From Granulicatella adiacens (GTDB lineage Bacteria; Bacillota; Bacilli; Lactobacillales; Aerococcaceae), in the NCBI GenBank assembly GCA_018364485.1, contig JAGZLX010000025.1, positions 1 to 23,627 on the forward strand: a stretch of DNA of 23,627 nt. The letters run 5' to 3'. Within the stretch, counting starts at the first letter, position 1. Each line of letters begins with the position of its first letter. Positions 14,679 through 22,454 of the stretch are shown here, in pieces. Below the pieces are notes generated by a model. It did no database searches. It was not told the origin of the DNA and saw nothing but the letters and a program-made list of their open reading frames with translations. The position numbers and the translations under genes are program-made.

Positions 14679-17267
14679 ATGGAAAAGACGATGACCAAGA
14701 AGAGATACTATACGCTCAGTATTTTGATTCCAACTGTGATGATTTTAGCGATTTTCCTACTTTTTACAATCACGCCATTTGGAAATCGAACATGGCTAAC
14801 AATCGACCTTGGGCAGCAATATGTCGACTTCTTTAGTTACTACCAAGACACTCTCTTGCATCATCCAGAACAGTTTTTCTATAGTTTCTCGAAGTCTATT
14901 GGCGGAGAAATGGTGAGTTTATGGGCGTACTATTTACTAAGCCCGTTTAATCTACTCTTTTTGCTCATCCCTCGTTCTTCAATCGCCATGGGAGTGACTC
15001 TCCTTATTTTCTTAAAACTCGTCTCTTGTACAGTTAGTTTTGCAGTGTTGCTGGATGTGAAATTCAAACAAAGAAATTGGACGACGCTTCTCTTTGCACT
15101 CTCATACGGATTTATGAGTTATCTTTCAGCCAATCAATTTAATATGATGTGGTTAGATGCCCTCATTGGCCTTCCACTCATCGTCCTTGGCGTGGATGCA
15201 CTCTTACAAAAACGAAATCCATTATATTATGTACTTCCTTTATCACTCTCTATTTTGAGTAACTACTATACTGGGTATATGATTTGCCTATTCTTAGGTC
15301 TCTATTTCCCGTATGCCTATTTAATGATAAATGATTCCTTCTCATGGAAGAACTTTATAAAACAGTTTGGACGCTTTATCTTTTATAGCCTCCTTGCTGT
15401 TGGTCTTATAATGGTCATTCTTCTTCCAACGTTTTATAGCCTACTTGGTAGTAAGGGAACGGCGACTTCCATTTCTTGGAGTTTAAAGTCTGAATACAAT
15501 CCACTACTCATAGCTTCCAAGCTCTTTATCGGTAGTTTTGACTTCCATGAAATGCAAAAAGGATATCCAAATATTTTCGTTGGCAGTCTAGCCCTCTTTA
15601 GTTTCCTTTGTTACTTCAAAGAGAAAAAGATTGCACTATCCCAACGCCTTTACGCGCTATCCATTACGATTGTCCTCCTCATCAGCTTTAATATTGAGAT
15701 GTTTGATAAACTGTGGCACGCGGGTCAACTGCCGAATTGGTATTCCTATCGCTTCTCATTCCTCTTCAGCTTCTGGATGGTCTTTCTAGGTTATCAATGG
15801 ACTCTGAAGAAAACAGCAGTTGGCATTCGCGAGACATTTGTGTATTTCTTCCTTGTATTAGCGGCAAGCATTGGTTTTATCCTCTTCCCTCAAGACTACC
15901 TACAAGGCTGGCAAATCGCGCTTGGCTTCGGGCTTTCAATGGGAATCTTGTATGGTCTCATTTTAATCGGGCGCGGCAAAAGAACGCATCAAAAATTCCT
16001 AATTTCATTTGTAGTGATCGAACTGCTCTTAAACAGCATCATCACCTTATCCAGACTTGGGTATGTCATGAATTCTGAATTCACGGCTTATCAATCGTCA
16101 TTAGCAAACTGGTCTACCGTATTACGCCCTGCAGAAAATGAATTTTATCGCAGTGAGAAAACGATGCTTCGTTCGAAAAATGATAGCCTTCAAGTTCCAA
16201 CTTATGGCGTATCCCATTTTTCATCTACCTTTGAAAAAGAAACAGAAAAGTTCTTTGATGCGATCGGTGTTCGCCAAGGAACCGCCTATGTAAACTACAG
16301 CAATGGTACCCTTCTGACGGATGCATTACTGGGGATTAAGAATACGTTTATTGAAACTACAGGCGCTACTTACAACGAGCACTGGAAACGAAAAGACTTG
16401 GAAGATTTACCAATAATCGCAACCTTTAACGAAGGACACGTTGTCACAAATCCAAACGCGCTCTCGATTGCTTATCCGATGAAAGCTATCCTGAAATCGA
16501 TGAAGGTACCAACAAACCATCCGATTACGATGCAAAACCAATTGGCGAATGCACTTAGTGGAACAACGAGTCCCAAAAATATTTTCACAAGAGTTTCTTA
16601 TGAGACAACTTTTGAAAATATCAGTGGTTCACCTGTCGTATATCAACGGGTTCAATTCGAGGACAACACTCAAGTTGGAACGATTACACTCACATTCACT
16701 CCTGAAACCGATGATCCGATTTACTTAGAAATGGCGGGAACGATGGGAGAAGAAGATTTGAAAATGACGCTAAACGGTGAACCGTATGCCTTTTATCCGG
16801 TTCAATCAAAACCCGTACTTCTTAGCGTCGCCAAGAACCAAAAAGGACAACCACAAACCCTTCGCATTACCGTTAAAGATGATGGCTTTGAGTTTTCTAA
16901 ACTCAATCTTTATTCATTAAACACTACTCTCTTAAACGAGCGATTAGAGAAGACAAAAGCACAAGAACTAAAACTGGAAACTTTCTCTGCTACTCATTTT
17001 GCGGGAACAATGGAGGTCTTCGAAGACTCGACTGTTCTCACAACGATTCCATATTCAACTGGATGGAAAGTATGGGTAGACGGTCAAGAAGTAGAAACGT
17101 ACAAGATTTTGGATAGCCTTCTTGGCTTTACTATCTCCAAAGGGACCCACCGAATCGAATATCGTTATACGACTCCATTCTTACTGGAAGGAAGCCTAGT
17201 GAGCCTTGCTTCCCTTCTACTAGTAATCTTGATTCTATATAAACGCAAAAAGACCGATGCTTCTTAG
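14679..17267 (+). CDS. yfhO: YfhO-family membrane protein (GT-C-type glycosyltransferase)
   Basis: 862 residues, usual for the YfhO family. About twelve to thirteen membrane spans fill residues 10-430, then a large extracytoplasmic domain (about 440-830) and a final span (about 833-853) with a Lys-rich tail (YKRKKTDAS). The family mark IDLGQQYVDFFSYY, with its acidic residue in the first outer loop, is at about residues 41-54. In Bacillus and Listeria YfhO-type proteins glycosylate lipoteichoic acid using an undecaprenyl-phosphate sugar made by CsbB/GtlA-like enzymes and flipped by GtcA. A CsbB-like enzyme is encoded 6 kb away; no flippase is in the window. AAGGAGG lies seven bases before the ATG. 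Single-gene transcript, divergent from the PBP gene, ending in a terminator shared with sodA. The acceptor polymer is inferred. Confidence 0.88.
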   Translation: MEKTMTKKRYYTLSILIPTVMILAIFLLFTITPFGNRTWLTIDLGQQYVDFFSYYQDTLLHHPEQFFYSFSKSIGGEMVSLWAYYLLSPFNLLFLLIPRSSIAMGVTLLIFLKLVSCTVSFAVLLDVKFKQRNWTTLLFALSYGFMSYLSANQFNMMWLDALIGLPLIVLGVDALLQKRNPLYYVLPLSLSILSNYYTGYMICLFLGLYFPYAYLMINDSFSWKNFIKQFGRFIFYSLLAVGLIMVILLPTFYSLLGSKGTATSISWSLKSEYNPLLIASKLFIGSFDFHEMQKGYPNIFVGSLALFSFLCYFKEKKIALSQRLYALSITIVLLISFNIEMFDKLWHAGQLPNWYSYRFSFLFSFWMVFLGYQWTLKKTAVGIRETFVYFFLVLAASIGFILFPQDYLQGWQIALGFGLSMGILYGLILIGRGKRTHQKFLISFVVIELLLNSIITLSRLGYVMNSEFTAYQSSLANWSTVLRPAENEFYRSEKTMLRSKNDSLQVPTYGVSHFSSTFEKETEKFFDAIGVRQGTAYVNYSNGTLLTDALLGIKNTFIETTGATYNEHWKRKDLEDLPIIATFNEGHVVTNPNALSIAYPMKAILKSMKVPTNHPITMQNQLANALSGTTSPKNIFTRVSYETTFENISGSPVVYQRVQFEDNTQVGTITLTFTPETDDPIYLEMAGTMGEEDLKMTLNGEPYAFYPVQSKPVLLSVAKNQKGQPQTLRITVKDDGFEFSKLNLYSLNTTLLNERLEKTKAQELKLETFSATHFAGTMEVFEDSTVLTTIPYSTGWKVWVDGQEVETYKILDSLLGFTISKGTHRIEYRYTTPFLLEGSLVSLASLLLVILILYKRKKTDAS

Positions 17268-17281
17268 GAAACATCGGTCTT
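17247..17281. terminator. Bidirectional terminator between yfhO and sodA
   Basis: AAGACCGATG (17250-17259) pairs perfectly with CATCGGTCTT (17272-17281). The yfhO stop codon lies in the loop. On the minus strand the hairpin is followed by TTT, making a good sodA terminator. On the plus strand the T run is weaker. Confidence 0.85.
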
Positions 17282-17294
17282 CGTTATTTACTGA

Positions 17295-17903
17295 TTATTT
17301 AGCAGCTTCAAAACGACGAGCTACTTCATCCCAGTTTACAACATTCCAGAATGCTGAAATGTAGTCTGGACGACGGTTTTGGTAGTTTAGGTAGTATGCA
17401 TGTTCCCATACATCTAATCCTAATAATGGAGTCTTACCTTCTGATAGAGGGCTATCTTGGTTTGGAGTAGAAACTACTTCTAATTTTCCGTTAGAAAGGA
17501 CTAACCAAGCCCAACCTGAACCAAAGCGAGTTGCTGCTGCTTGCGCGAATGCTGCTTTGAATTCGTCGAAGCTTCCGAATGCTTCGTTGATTGCTGCTAA
17601 TAAAGCACCTTCTGGAGCTTTTGCACCATCAAGAGATAATTGAGTCCAGAATAAACTGTGGTTTGCATGTCCGCCACCATTGTTGCGAACTGCTACACGG
17701 ATGTCTTCAGGAACAGCATTTAAATCGCTAATTAATTCTTCAACTGTTTTTTCGAATAATTCAGGGTGTTTTTCTACCGCTGCGTTTAAATTTGTAACAT
17801 ATGCATTGTGATGTTTGTCATGGTGAATTTCCATTGTACGAGCATCAAAATGTGGTTCTAATGCGTCAAACGCGTATTCTAATTTTGGTAATTCATAAGT
17901 CAT
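17295..17903 (-). CDS. sodA: Superoxide dismutase, Mn/Fe family (manganese type likely)
   Basis: Converts superoxide to oxygen and peroxide in the cytoplasm. The 202-residue product has the family order: an N-terminal hairpin domain with ligands H27 (TMEIHHDKHH) and H82 (GGGHANHSLFW), and a C-terminal domain with LDVWEHAYYLNYQNRRPDY carrying the other ligands Asp and His. GGGHANHSLFW and GSGWAWLV fit the manganese form better than the iron form, but metal choice is not certain from sequence. The frame continues 18 codons upstream (MKKETVFITVF…), but MTYELPKLEYAFD is the family start and AGGAGG lies nine bases before it. A promoter and a short dyad lie just upstream. Confidence 0.96.
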   Translation of the reverse strand: MTYELPKLEYAFDALEPHFDARTMEIHHDKHHNAYVTNLNAAVEKHPELFEKTVEELISDLNAVPEDIRVAVRNNGGGHANHSLFWTQLSLDGAKAPEGALLAAINEAFGSFDEFKAAFAQAAATRFGSGWAWLVLSNGKLEVVSTPNQDSPLSEGKTPLLGLDVWEHAYYLNYQNRRPDYISAFWNVVNWDEVARRFEAAK

Positions 17904-17928
17904 TACTAAATTCCTCCTAAAATTAAAT

Positions 17929-17945
17929 ACAGTTATGAAAACTGT
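17929..17945. promoter_or_regulatory. Short dyad in the sodA leader
   Basis: ACAGTT (17929-17934) and AACTGT (17940-17945) form a 6-bp inverted repeat with a 5-nt spacer, between the likely transcription start and the ribosome-binding site. It could be an operator or a small mRNA hairpin. Confidence 0.4.
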
Positions 17946-17959
17946 TTCTTTCTTCATTC

Positions 17960-17989
17960 ATCATACCACCCACTAAACAAGATACGCAA
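17960..17989 (-). promoter_or_regulatory. sodA promoter
   Basis: On the minus strand TTGCGT (17984-17989), 18 bp, then TATGAT (17960-17965), with TG in the extended -10 position (TGGTATGAT). The start would be near 17953. Confidence 0.65.
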
Positions 17990-18032
17990 AAATTATGCCC
18001 ACCATCCCAAATCCCCCAAGCGCGTTAATTTA

Positions 18033-18041
18033 TGGTATAAT
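18033..18041 (+). promoter_or_regulatory. Extended -10 promoter of cshB
   Basis: TGGTATAAT, a consensus extended -10 (TATAAT at 18036-18041), ends 36 bp before the cshB start. The -35 position is C-rich and does not match consensus. Confidence 0.65.
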
Positions 18042-18077
18042 AATCCCGCTACATAGAGAAAGAAAAGAGATGAAAAC

Positions 18078-19382
18078 ATGAAATTTACAGATTACGCATT
18101 ACAGCCTTATTTGCAAAAAGCCTTGGCTGACTTAAAATTTACACAACCAACCCCTATTCAAGAACGTATCATTCCTCTTTTATTAAAAGAAGAATCTGTG
18201 ATTGGTCAATCGCAAACTGGGAGCGGAAAGAGCCATAGTTTCCTATTACCACTCATCAATAAAATTGATCCTAGCCGTCAAGAATTGCAACTAGTGATTA
18301 CTGTTCCAAGTCGTGAACTTGCAGAACAATTAACCGCTGTTGCAGCCCAACTGATTTCATTTAGTGATACAGAAATCTTATTAGAAAAATGTATCGGTGG
18401 TACAGATAAAAAACGCCAAGTGGCAAAATTGACACAAACGCAACCACATATCGTGATTGGGACACCAGGTCGTATTTTCGACCTAATGCAAGAGAACGCC
18501 CTCTTCGTTCAAACCGTTCAAATGATGGTCGTCGACGAAGCCGATATGACCTTTGACTTAGGGTTCTTAGAAACTGTCGATGAAATCGCGTCTCGTATGC
18601 CAGAAAACTTACAAATGTCCGTTTTCTCTGCTACAATTCCAGATAAAATCAAACCATTCTTGAAAAAATACTTGGGCAATCCAAAGGTGATTCAAATCGA
18701 GAATACACAACTCGTTTCACCAACGATTAAAAACCAATTGCTTGTGACAAAGGCTCAAAATCCAATGGACGTTCTTCGTCAATTACTTGTGATGGGACAC
18801 CCTTACCTCGTGCTTATTTTCGTAAACACGAAGCAAAAAGCAGACGAAGTGACAAAAGACCTTCGCAGCCATAACTTCAAAGTGGCAACGATTCACGGTG
18901 ATATTCCTTCAAGAGAACGTCGCCGTGTGATGAAACAAATTCAACAAATGGATTATCAATTCGTTGTCGCAACAGACCTTGCTGCACGTGGAATTGATAT
19001 CGAAGGAGTTTCTCATGTCATCAACTTAGAAATTCCTGGCGAATTAGAATTCTTCATTCACCGTGTTGGTCGTACTGGACGTAATGGTCTTGAAGGAACA
19101 GCAATCACCTTCTACACACCAGATCAAGAGCAAGCCATCCAAACATTAGAAGGAAAAGGCATCTCATTTGAAACGGTGGAATTGAAAAATGGCGAGCTGG
19201 TAGAAAGTTATGACCGCTCTCGTCGTGAGAAACGTAAGAATACGCAATCGAAAGACTTGGATCCACGCCTAAAAGGCATGATTAAGAAGGCGAAGAAAAA
19301 AGTAAAACCTGGCTACAAGAAAAAACTTGGCCAAGAGATTCGTCAAAAACAACGCAGACAAAATCGTACAAAAAATAAATAG
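18078..19382 (+). CDS. cshB: DEAD-box ATP-dependent RNA helicase, CshB type
   Basis: Cytoplasmic helicase that unwinds short RNA duplexes; CshB-type enzymes act in cold adaptation, mRNA turnover and ribosome assembly. All motifs are present: Q motif PTPIQ with Q28, Walker A SQTGSGKS with K51, PSREL, GG, TPGR, VDEAD near 152, SAT near 185, LIFVNTK, ATDLAARGID and HRVGRTGR. Lobe 2 ends near residue 365. The tail (about 375-434) is strongly basic (KKAKKKVKPGYKKK, KQRRQNRTKNK), probably for RNA binding. Its 434 residues and the FDLGFL segment after DEAD fit CshB rather than CshA or DeaD. GAGATG precedes the ATG. No terminator follows directly; an intergenic hairpin repeat starts 17 bp after the stop. 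Confidence 0.92.
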   Translation: MKFTDYALQPYLQKALADLKFTQPTPIQERIIPLLLKEESVIGQSQTGSGKSHSFLLPLINKIDPSRQELQLVITVPSRELAEQLTAVAAQLISFSDTEILLEKCIGGTDKKRQVAKLTQTQPHIVIGTPGRIFDLMQENALFVQTVQMMVVDEADMTFDLGFLETVDEIASRMPENLQMSVFSATIPDKIKPFLKKYLGNPKVIQIENTQLVSPTIKNQLLVTKAQNPMDVLRQLLVMGHPYLVLIFVNTKQKADEVTKDLRSHNFKVATIHGDIPSRERRRVMKQIQQMDYQFVVATDLAARGIDIEGVSHVINLEIPGELEFFIHRVGRTGRNGLEGTAITFYTPDQEQAIQTLEGKGISFETVELKNGELVESYDRSRREKRKNTQSKDLDPRLKGMIKKAKKKVKPGYKKKLGQEIRQKQRRQNRTKNK

Positions 19383-19399
19383 TACAGAATATTTTTAAT

Positions 19400-19592
19400 T
19401 GAGACGATTACGAAGAATCCTTACGGATATCTTCATAGTAATAGTGACGAGGCACCGGCTCGAGCCTAGGGTCTCTCGCCTTTAAATCCTCAAAGGGGAC
19501 GTACGGAATTAGATTCCTACGTCCCCTAATTCGTTTTAATGCAACTTCCCGTCACTATTACTATAGAATCCGTATATTTCTTCGTAATCTCA
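19400..19592 (+). repeat. Intergenic hairpin repeat, copy B
   Basis: Outer arms 19400-19449 and 19550-19592 pair over most of their length (GATTACGAAGAA and TAGTAATAGTGACG each have their complement). The conserved core is 19453-19494 (CACCGGCTCGAGCC, TAGGGTCTCTCGCC, AATCCTCAAA). The apical hairpin 19494-19527 has AGGGGACGTA/TACGTCCCCT, a bulged C, GGAAT/ATTCC and a 3-nt loop, followed by AATTCGTTTTAAT. It lies in the same direction as cshB, in its 3' region, before the bidirectional terminator. It fills most of the gap of about 300 bp between cshB and the DUF1189 gene. Confidence 0.87.
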
Positions 19593-19641
19593 GTTTAGAA
19601 ATTTAGTCTCTACTATTTATTGTGGATTTTGGCTAAAGAAA

Positions 19642-19687
19642 AACTCTTAGAAACAACTTGTTCGTGGTTTCTAAGAGTTATTTTTTT
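19642..19687. terminator. Bidirectional terminator between cshB and the DUF1189 gene
   Basis: AACTCTTAGAAAC (19642-19654) pairs perfectly with GTTTCTAAGAGTT (19667-19679), 12-nt loop. The plus strand continues ATTTTTTT and the minus strand TTTCTTT, so it can end both convergent transcripts. Confidence 0.92.
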
Positions 19688-20477
19688 ATTTGTTTTTATT
19701 TTGCTGAGCGATGAATTCTCGCATTCCAAGGAGCCAGTTAAAGGTTGATGTCACTAGTAGATACATAAACATCCCCACTCCTCCGCCGATTCCTAACACG
19801 CCAATCACCATATAGATGGTTGCCGGCAAGAACATTGCAGCAATCGTTAATTGTTTCGATACGGTTGGATGCATTTGAATGTAGGATCTCATAAACAACG
19901 CCGTTAACAATCGTACGACGAAGCTGATGATAATCATTAAAATATAAACGACAATCGTATTATAAACAAAGCCGAATAACATCACACCGATAAATACCAT
20001 CCACAATTTTGATTGGAACTCTTGAATAAACTGCTCTACATTTGATTTATTAAAGCCGTTTAAGCCTTCATATGAAAACTTAGCAGTATTCAAAATTGTG
20101 TCGATGACAATATGGTCTTGTAAAATTCCGATAGATGGAATCCCTTGGCCTGACTCAGAAGTTACGTCATTATCTGTTGACTTTCCACTTGGGTCAAATA
20201 CAACATTAAACACATCCGAACGGTAAACAAATCCTGTATTGTCACCCGCCGATAACTTACCATCTTGAATCGAAAGTTCTGGAATTTGTTTCGCAACGAT
20301 TCCTAAATTCGTATTCATACTTGCGATATCTTTTCCAGCACGAATAAAGCCAGGAATCGAGACAAGTAATACGAGTAGGAAAAAGATTCCTTTGATTTTC
20401 TTTAGTGGATTTTGTAAAATCGTCCAAATTTTATTAGGTTTTAAAATACTCAATTGAATAAACTCTCTAATCGTCAT
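19686..20477 (-). CDS. DUF1189-family membrane protein, function unknown
   Basis: 263 residues with an N-terminal amphipathic start (MTIREFIQLSILKPNKIWTI), a first span at about 29-48, an extracytoplasmic domain at about 50-155, and four further spans clustered at about 158-250 (…FIGVMLFGFVYNTIVVYILM…). This is the layout of DUF1189 proteins, widespread in Firmicutes; no biochemical role is established that I can name. Length is usual for the family. TAGGAGG precedes the ATG. It has its own promoter and terminator, so it appears to be a single-gene transcript. The intergenic repeat copy C lies just upstream of its promoter. Confidence 0.82.
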   Translation of the reverse strand: MTIREFIQLSILKPNKIWTILQNPLKKIKGIFFLLVLLVSIPGFIRAGKDIASMNTNLGIVAKQIPELSIQDGKLSAGDNTGFVYRSDVFNVVFDPSGKSTDNDVTSESGQGIPSIGILQDHIVIDTILNTAKFSYEGLNGFNKSNVEQFIQEFQSKLWMVFIGVMLFGFVYNTIVVYILMIIISFVVRLLTALFMRSYIQMHPTVSKQLTIAAMFLPATIYMVIGVLGIGGGVGMFMYLLVTSTFNWLLGMREFIAQQNKNK

Positions 20478-20499
20478 GCGCGCCTCCTATATAGAGAAC

Positions 20500-20528
20500 A
20501 GTTTACAGAAAAAGAGCGACTTTTTCAA
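20500..20528 (-). promoter_or_regulatory. Promoter of the DUF1189 gene
   Basis: On the minus strand TTGAAA (20523-20528), 17 bp, TAAACT (20500-20505); the -10 box lies 22 bp before the start codon. A perfect 12-bp palindrome, AGAATGCATTCT (20549-20560), stands 20 bp above the -35 box. Confidence 0.7.
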
Positions 20529-20565
20529 CAGAACGGAGTTGCGTGATGAGAATGCATTCTAAAAT

Positions 20566-20749
20566 ATTCCTAAAAATCCTTGCGGATTTCTTGTTATAGT
20601 AGCGGTAACGTTACACCGGTTCGAGCCTAAGGTCTCTCACCTTCGAAGATTCAAACGCGGAGTACGGGACTTGTCCCTACTCCGCATAATTCTCTTTCGA
20701 TGTTGTTCACGTTACTGCTACTATAAGAAATCCTCGGCTTTTTAGGAAT
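20566..20749 (+). repeat. Intergenic hairpin repeat, copy C
   Basis: Outer arms 20566-20610 and 20710-20749 pair along most of their length (ATTCCTAAAAA, GGATTTCTT and TATAGTAGC have their complements; GTAACG/CGTTAC at the inner end). The conserved core at 20614-20655 reads CACCGGTTCGAGCC, TAAGGTCTCTCACCTT and GATTCAAA. The apical hairpin 20657-20685 is GCGGAGTA/TACTCCGC, a bulged C, GGGAC/GTCCC, TT loop, followed by ATAATTCTCTTTCG. It sits between the zwf terminator and the DUF1189 promoter, opposite in direction to both genes. It occupies about half of the gap 20478-20857, the rest of which holds that promoter and the zwf terminator. Confidence 0.87.
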
Positions 20750-20816
20750 CCCTTTGGAATCTTTTCTTCGCTTTTTATAAAGGGAAAATTGTGCTTTCTT
20801 CACTTTTCTTAGAACA

Positions 20817-20845
20817 CAAAAAAGACTAGGTTTTCACCTAGTCTT
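20817..20845 (-). terminator. zwf terminator
   Basis: On the minus strand AAGACTAGGT pairs perfectly with ACCTAGTCTT around a GAAA tetraloop, followed by TTTT (stem 20822-20831 with 20836-20845). It begins 12 bp after the zwf stop codon. Confidence 0.93.
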
Positions 20846-20857
20846 AGCTGTATGTCA

Positions 20858-22318
20858 TTAGTCGCGGTCAACCCACTTGCGTCCATCACGTTCGATTAAA
20901 TCGTAACCTGCTTGTGGTCCTTTGCTTCCTGCAGCATAGTTTGGAAACTCTGTTGCCTTTTCACTATCCCATGTTTGGCGAATACTATCAACGTATTTCC
21001 AAGAAGCGGCTACTTCTTCCCAATGCGTGAAGTTCGTCATGTCACCTTCGATACAGTCGAGAATTAAGCGCTCATATGCTTCTGGACTGCTCATCGCGAA
21101 GTTCTCGTCGAAGATTTTCTCCAAGTGACTTGTTTGAAGCGCGATGGTATTTCCAACGGCTTTCGAATTAATCACGAAGCAGAATCCTTCACGTGGTGTA
21201 ATGTGAATTGAAATACGGTTTGATGGGCAACCATCGATTCCGCAGAATAATGGTGAACTTGCTTCTTTAAAGACAACATCAATAATCGTTTCTTTAGACT
21301 TCAAGCTCTTACCTGTACGAACATAGAATGGTACGCCTTCCCAACGTTCGTTATCGATAAAGACTTTACCAGCCACAAATGTTTCCATGTTTGAATCATC
21401 TGCGACATTGGCATCTTCGCGGTAACCAGGTTTTAATCCGTCTACAGAGGGTCCATATTGCCCACGTACAAAGTTTTTGTTCACTTCTTCGGCAGTTGTA
21501 TACGGACGAAGTTGTTCTAACACTTTGATCTTGTTTTTACGAACATCTCCAAATGAAACTGGTGGTTCCATCGCCACTAGGGCTAGAATTTGTAGAATAT
21601 GATTTTGCACCATATCACGTAAAGCACCACTTGTATCGTAGTAGCCCCCACGTTCTTCCACGCTCACTTGCTCTAACAGTGAGATTTGAATATGGTCGAT
21701 ATTCTCTTTGTTCCATAATGCTTCGAATACTCGGTTCGCAAAACGGACCGCAGAAATGTTTTGAATCATTTCTTTCCCTAAGTAGTGGTCGATACGATAG
21801 ATTTGTTTTTCCTCGAATGATTGACGAAGTTGATTGTTTAATTCTTCTGCAGAAGCGTAATCTTTCCCGAATGGTTTCTCGATGATAAGTCGGTTATAGC
21901 CATTCTCTGTGATGAGCCCCTCTGCTTTTAAATGCTCTGTAATCGTTCCAAAGAAAGTTGGTGCCATCGCTAAGTAGAAGACACGATTGCCTTCGATTTG
22001 ATACTTGGCATCTAATTCTTCTGAAAGTTCTTTTAATACAACATAATGATGTGTGTCAGTTACGTTATGAGGTTGATAGTAGAAATGAGAAAGGAATTGA
22101 TTTAATTCTTCTTCTGACTTCACTAATGACTGAACAGATTGTTTTACAACATCTCTGAAATACTCGTCAGTCCACTCTCTACGTGCTGTCCCAATCACTG
22201 CGAAATGATTTTTGATAAATCCTTTTTGGAATAGACGGAATAACGCTGGATATAGCTTACGATGAGCTAAATCACCTGTTGCTCCGAACAGTGTAATGAG
22301 TACATGTTGTTCGCACAT
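20858..22318 (-). CDS. zwf: Glucose-6-phosphate 1-dehydrogenase
   Basis: Oxidises glucose 6-phosphate to 6-phosphogluconolactone with reduction of NADP (or NAD), the entry step of the oxidative pentose phosphate pathway, in the cytoplasm. The N-terminal Rossmann motif is TLFGATGDLAHRKLYPALFR, about residues 8-27; the substrate-binding motif is RIDHYLGKE near 172; EKPFGKD near 145 is also typical. The C-terminal domain is complete (…GYDLIERDGRKW). The frame opens 11 codons upstream, but the start chosen (MCEQHVLITLFGATGD) has AAGGAGG seven bases before it and gives 486 residues, normal for the family. Single gene with its own terminator; no promoter stood out clearly. Confidence 0.96.
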   Translation of the reverse strand: MCEQHVLITLFGATGDLAHRKLYPALFRLFQKGFIKNHFAVIGTARREWTDEYFRDVVKQSVQSLVKSEEELNQFLSHFYYQPHNVTDTHHYVVLKELSEELDAKYQIEGNRVFYLAMAPTFFGTITEHLKAEGLITENGYNRLIIEKPFGKDYASAEELNNQLRQSFEEKQIYRIDHYLGKEMIQNISAVRFANRVFEALWNKENIDHIQISLLEQVSVEERGGYYDTSGALRDMVQNHILQILALVAMEPPVSFGDVRKNKIKVLEQLRPYTTAEEVNKNFVRGQYGPSVDGLKPGYREDANVADDSNMETFVAGKVFIDNERWEGVPFYVRTGKSLKSKETIIDVVFKEASSPLFCGIDGCPSNRISIHITPREGFCFVINSKAVGNTIALQTSHLEKIFDENFAMSSPEAYERLILDCIEGDMTNFTHWEEVAASWKYVDSIRQTWDSEKATEFPNYAAGSKGPQAGYDLIERDGRKWVDRD

Positions 22319-22419
22319 GAGTTGTCCTCCTTGAATAAAATATGCAAGCAAATCGCCTGCAATTGATAAAATACTACTTTTCTAGTGTAAGTTATACGAG
22401 TAGAAATGTAAACTATAAA

Positions 22420-22447
22420 ACGCTCCCTTTCCAAAGAAAAGGAGCGT
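22420..22447. terminator. Terminator between the wall-binding protein gene and zwf
   Basis: ACGCTCCCTTTC (22420-22431) pairs with GAAAAGGAGCGT (22436-22447) with one mismatch and a 4-nt loop. The minus strand continues TTTTAT. The plus strand continues CGTTTTTTT, so both directions are possible. Confidence 0.8.
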
Positions 22448-22454
22448 CGTTTTT

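Noticed and set aside
17904..17957. N-terminal extension of sodA (MKKETVFITVF…).
   Set aside because: It lies in the leader, covers the likely transcription start and has no ribosome-binding site; the family start with AGGAGG is at 17903.
20614..20634. GGTTCGAGCC in repeat copy C resembles the T-arm of a tRNA.
   Set aside because: No acceptor, D or anticodon arms surround it. In copies A and B the segment is GGCTCGAGCC, a palindrome of the repeat core, so it is not a tRNA gene.
19400..20749. Insertion sequence or composite transposon bounded by repeat copies B and C.
   Set aside because: The copies are in direct orientation around only a DUF1189 gene, no transposase frame exists in or between them, and no target-site duplications are evident.
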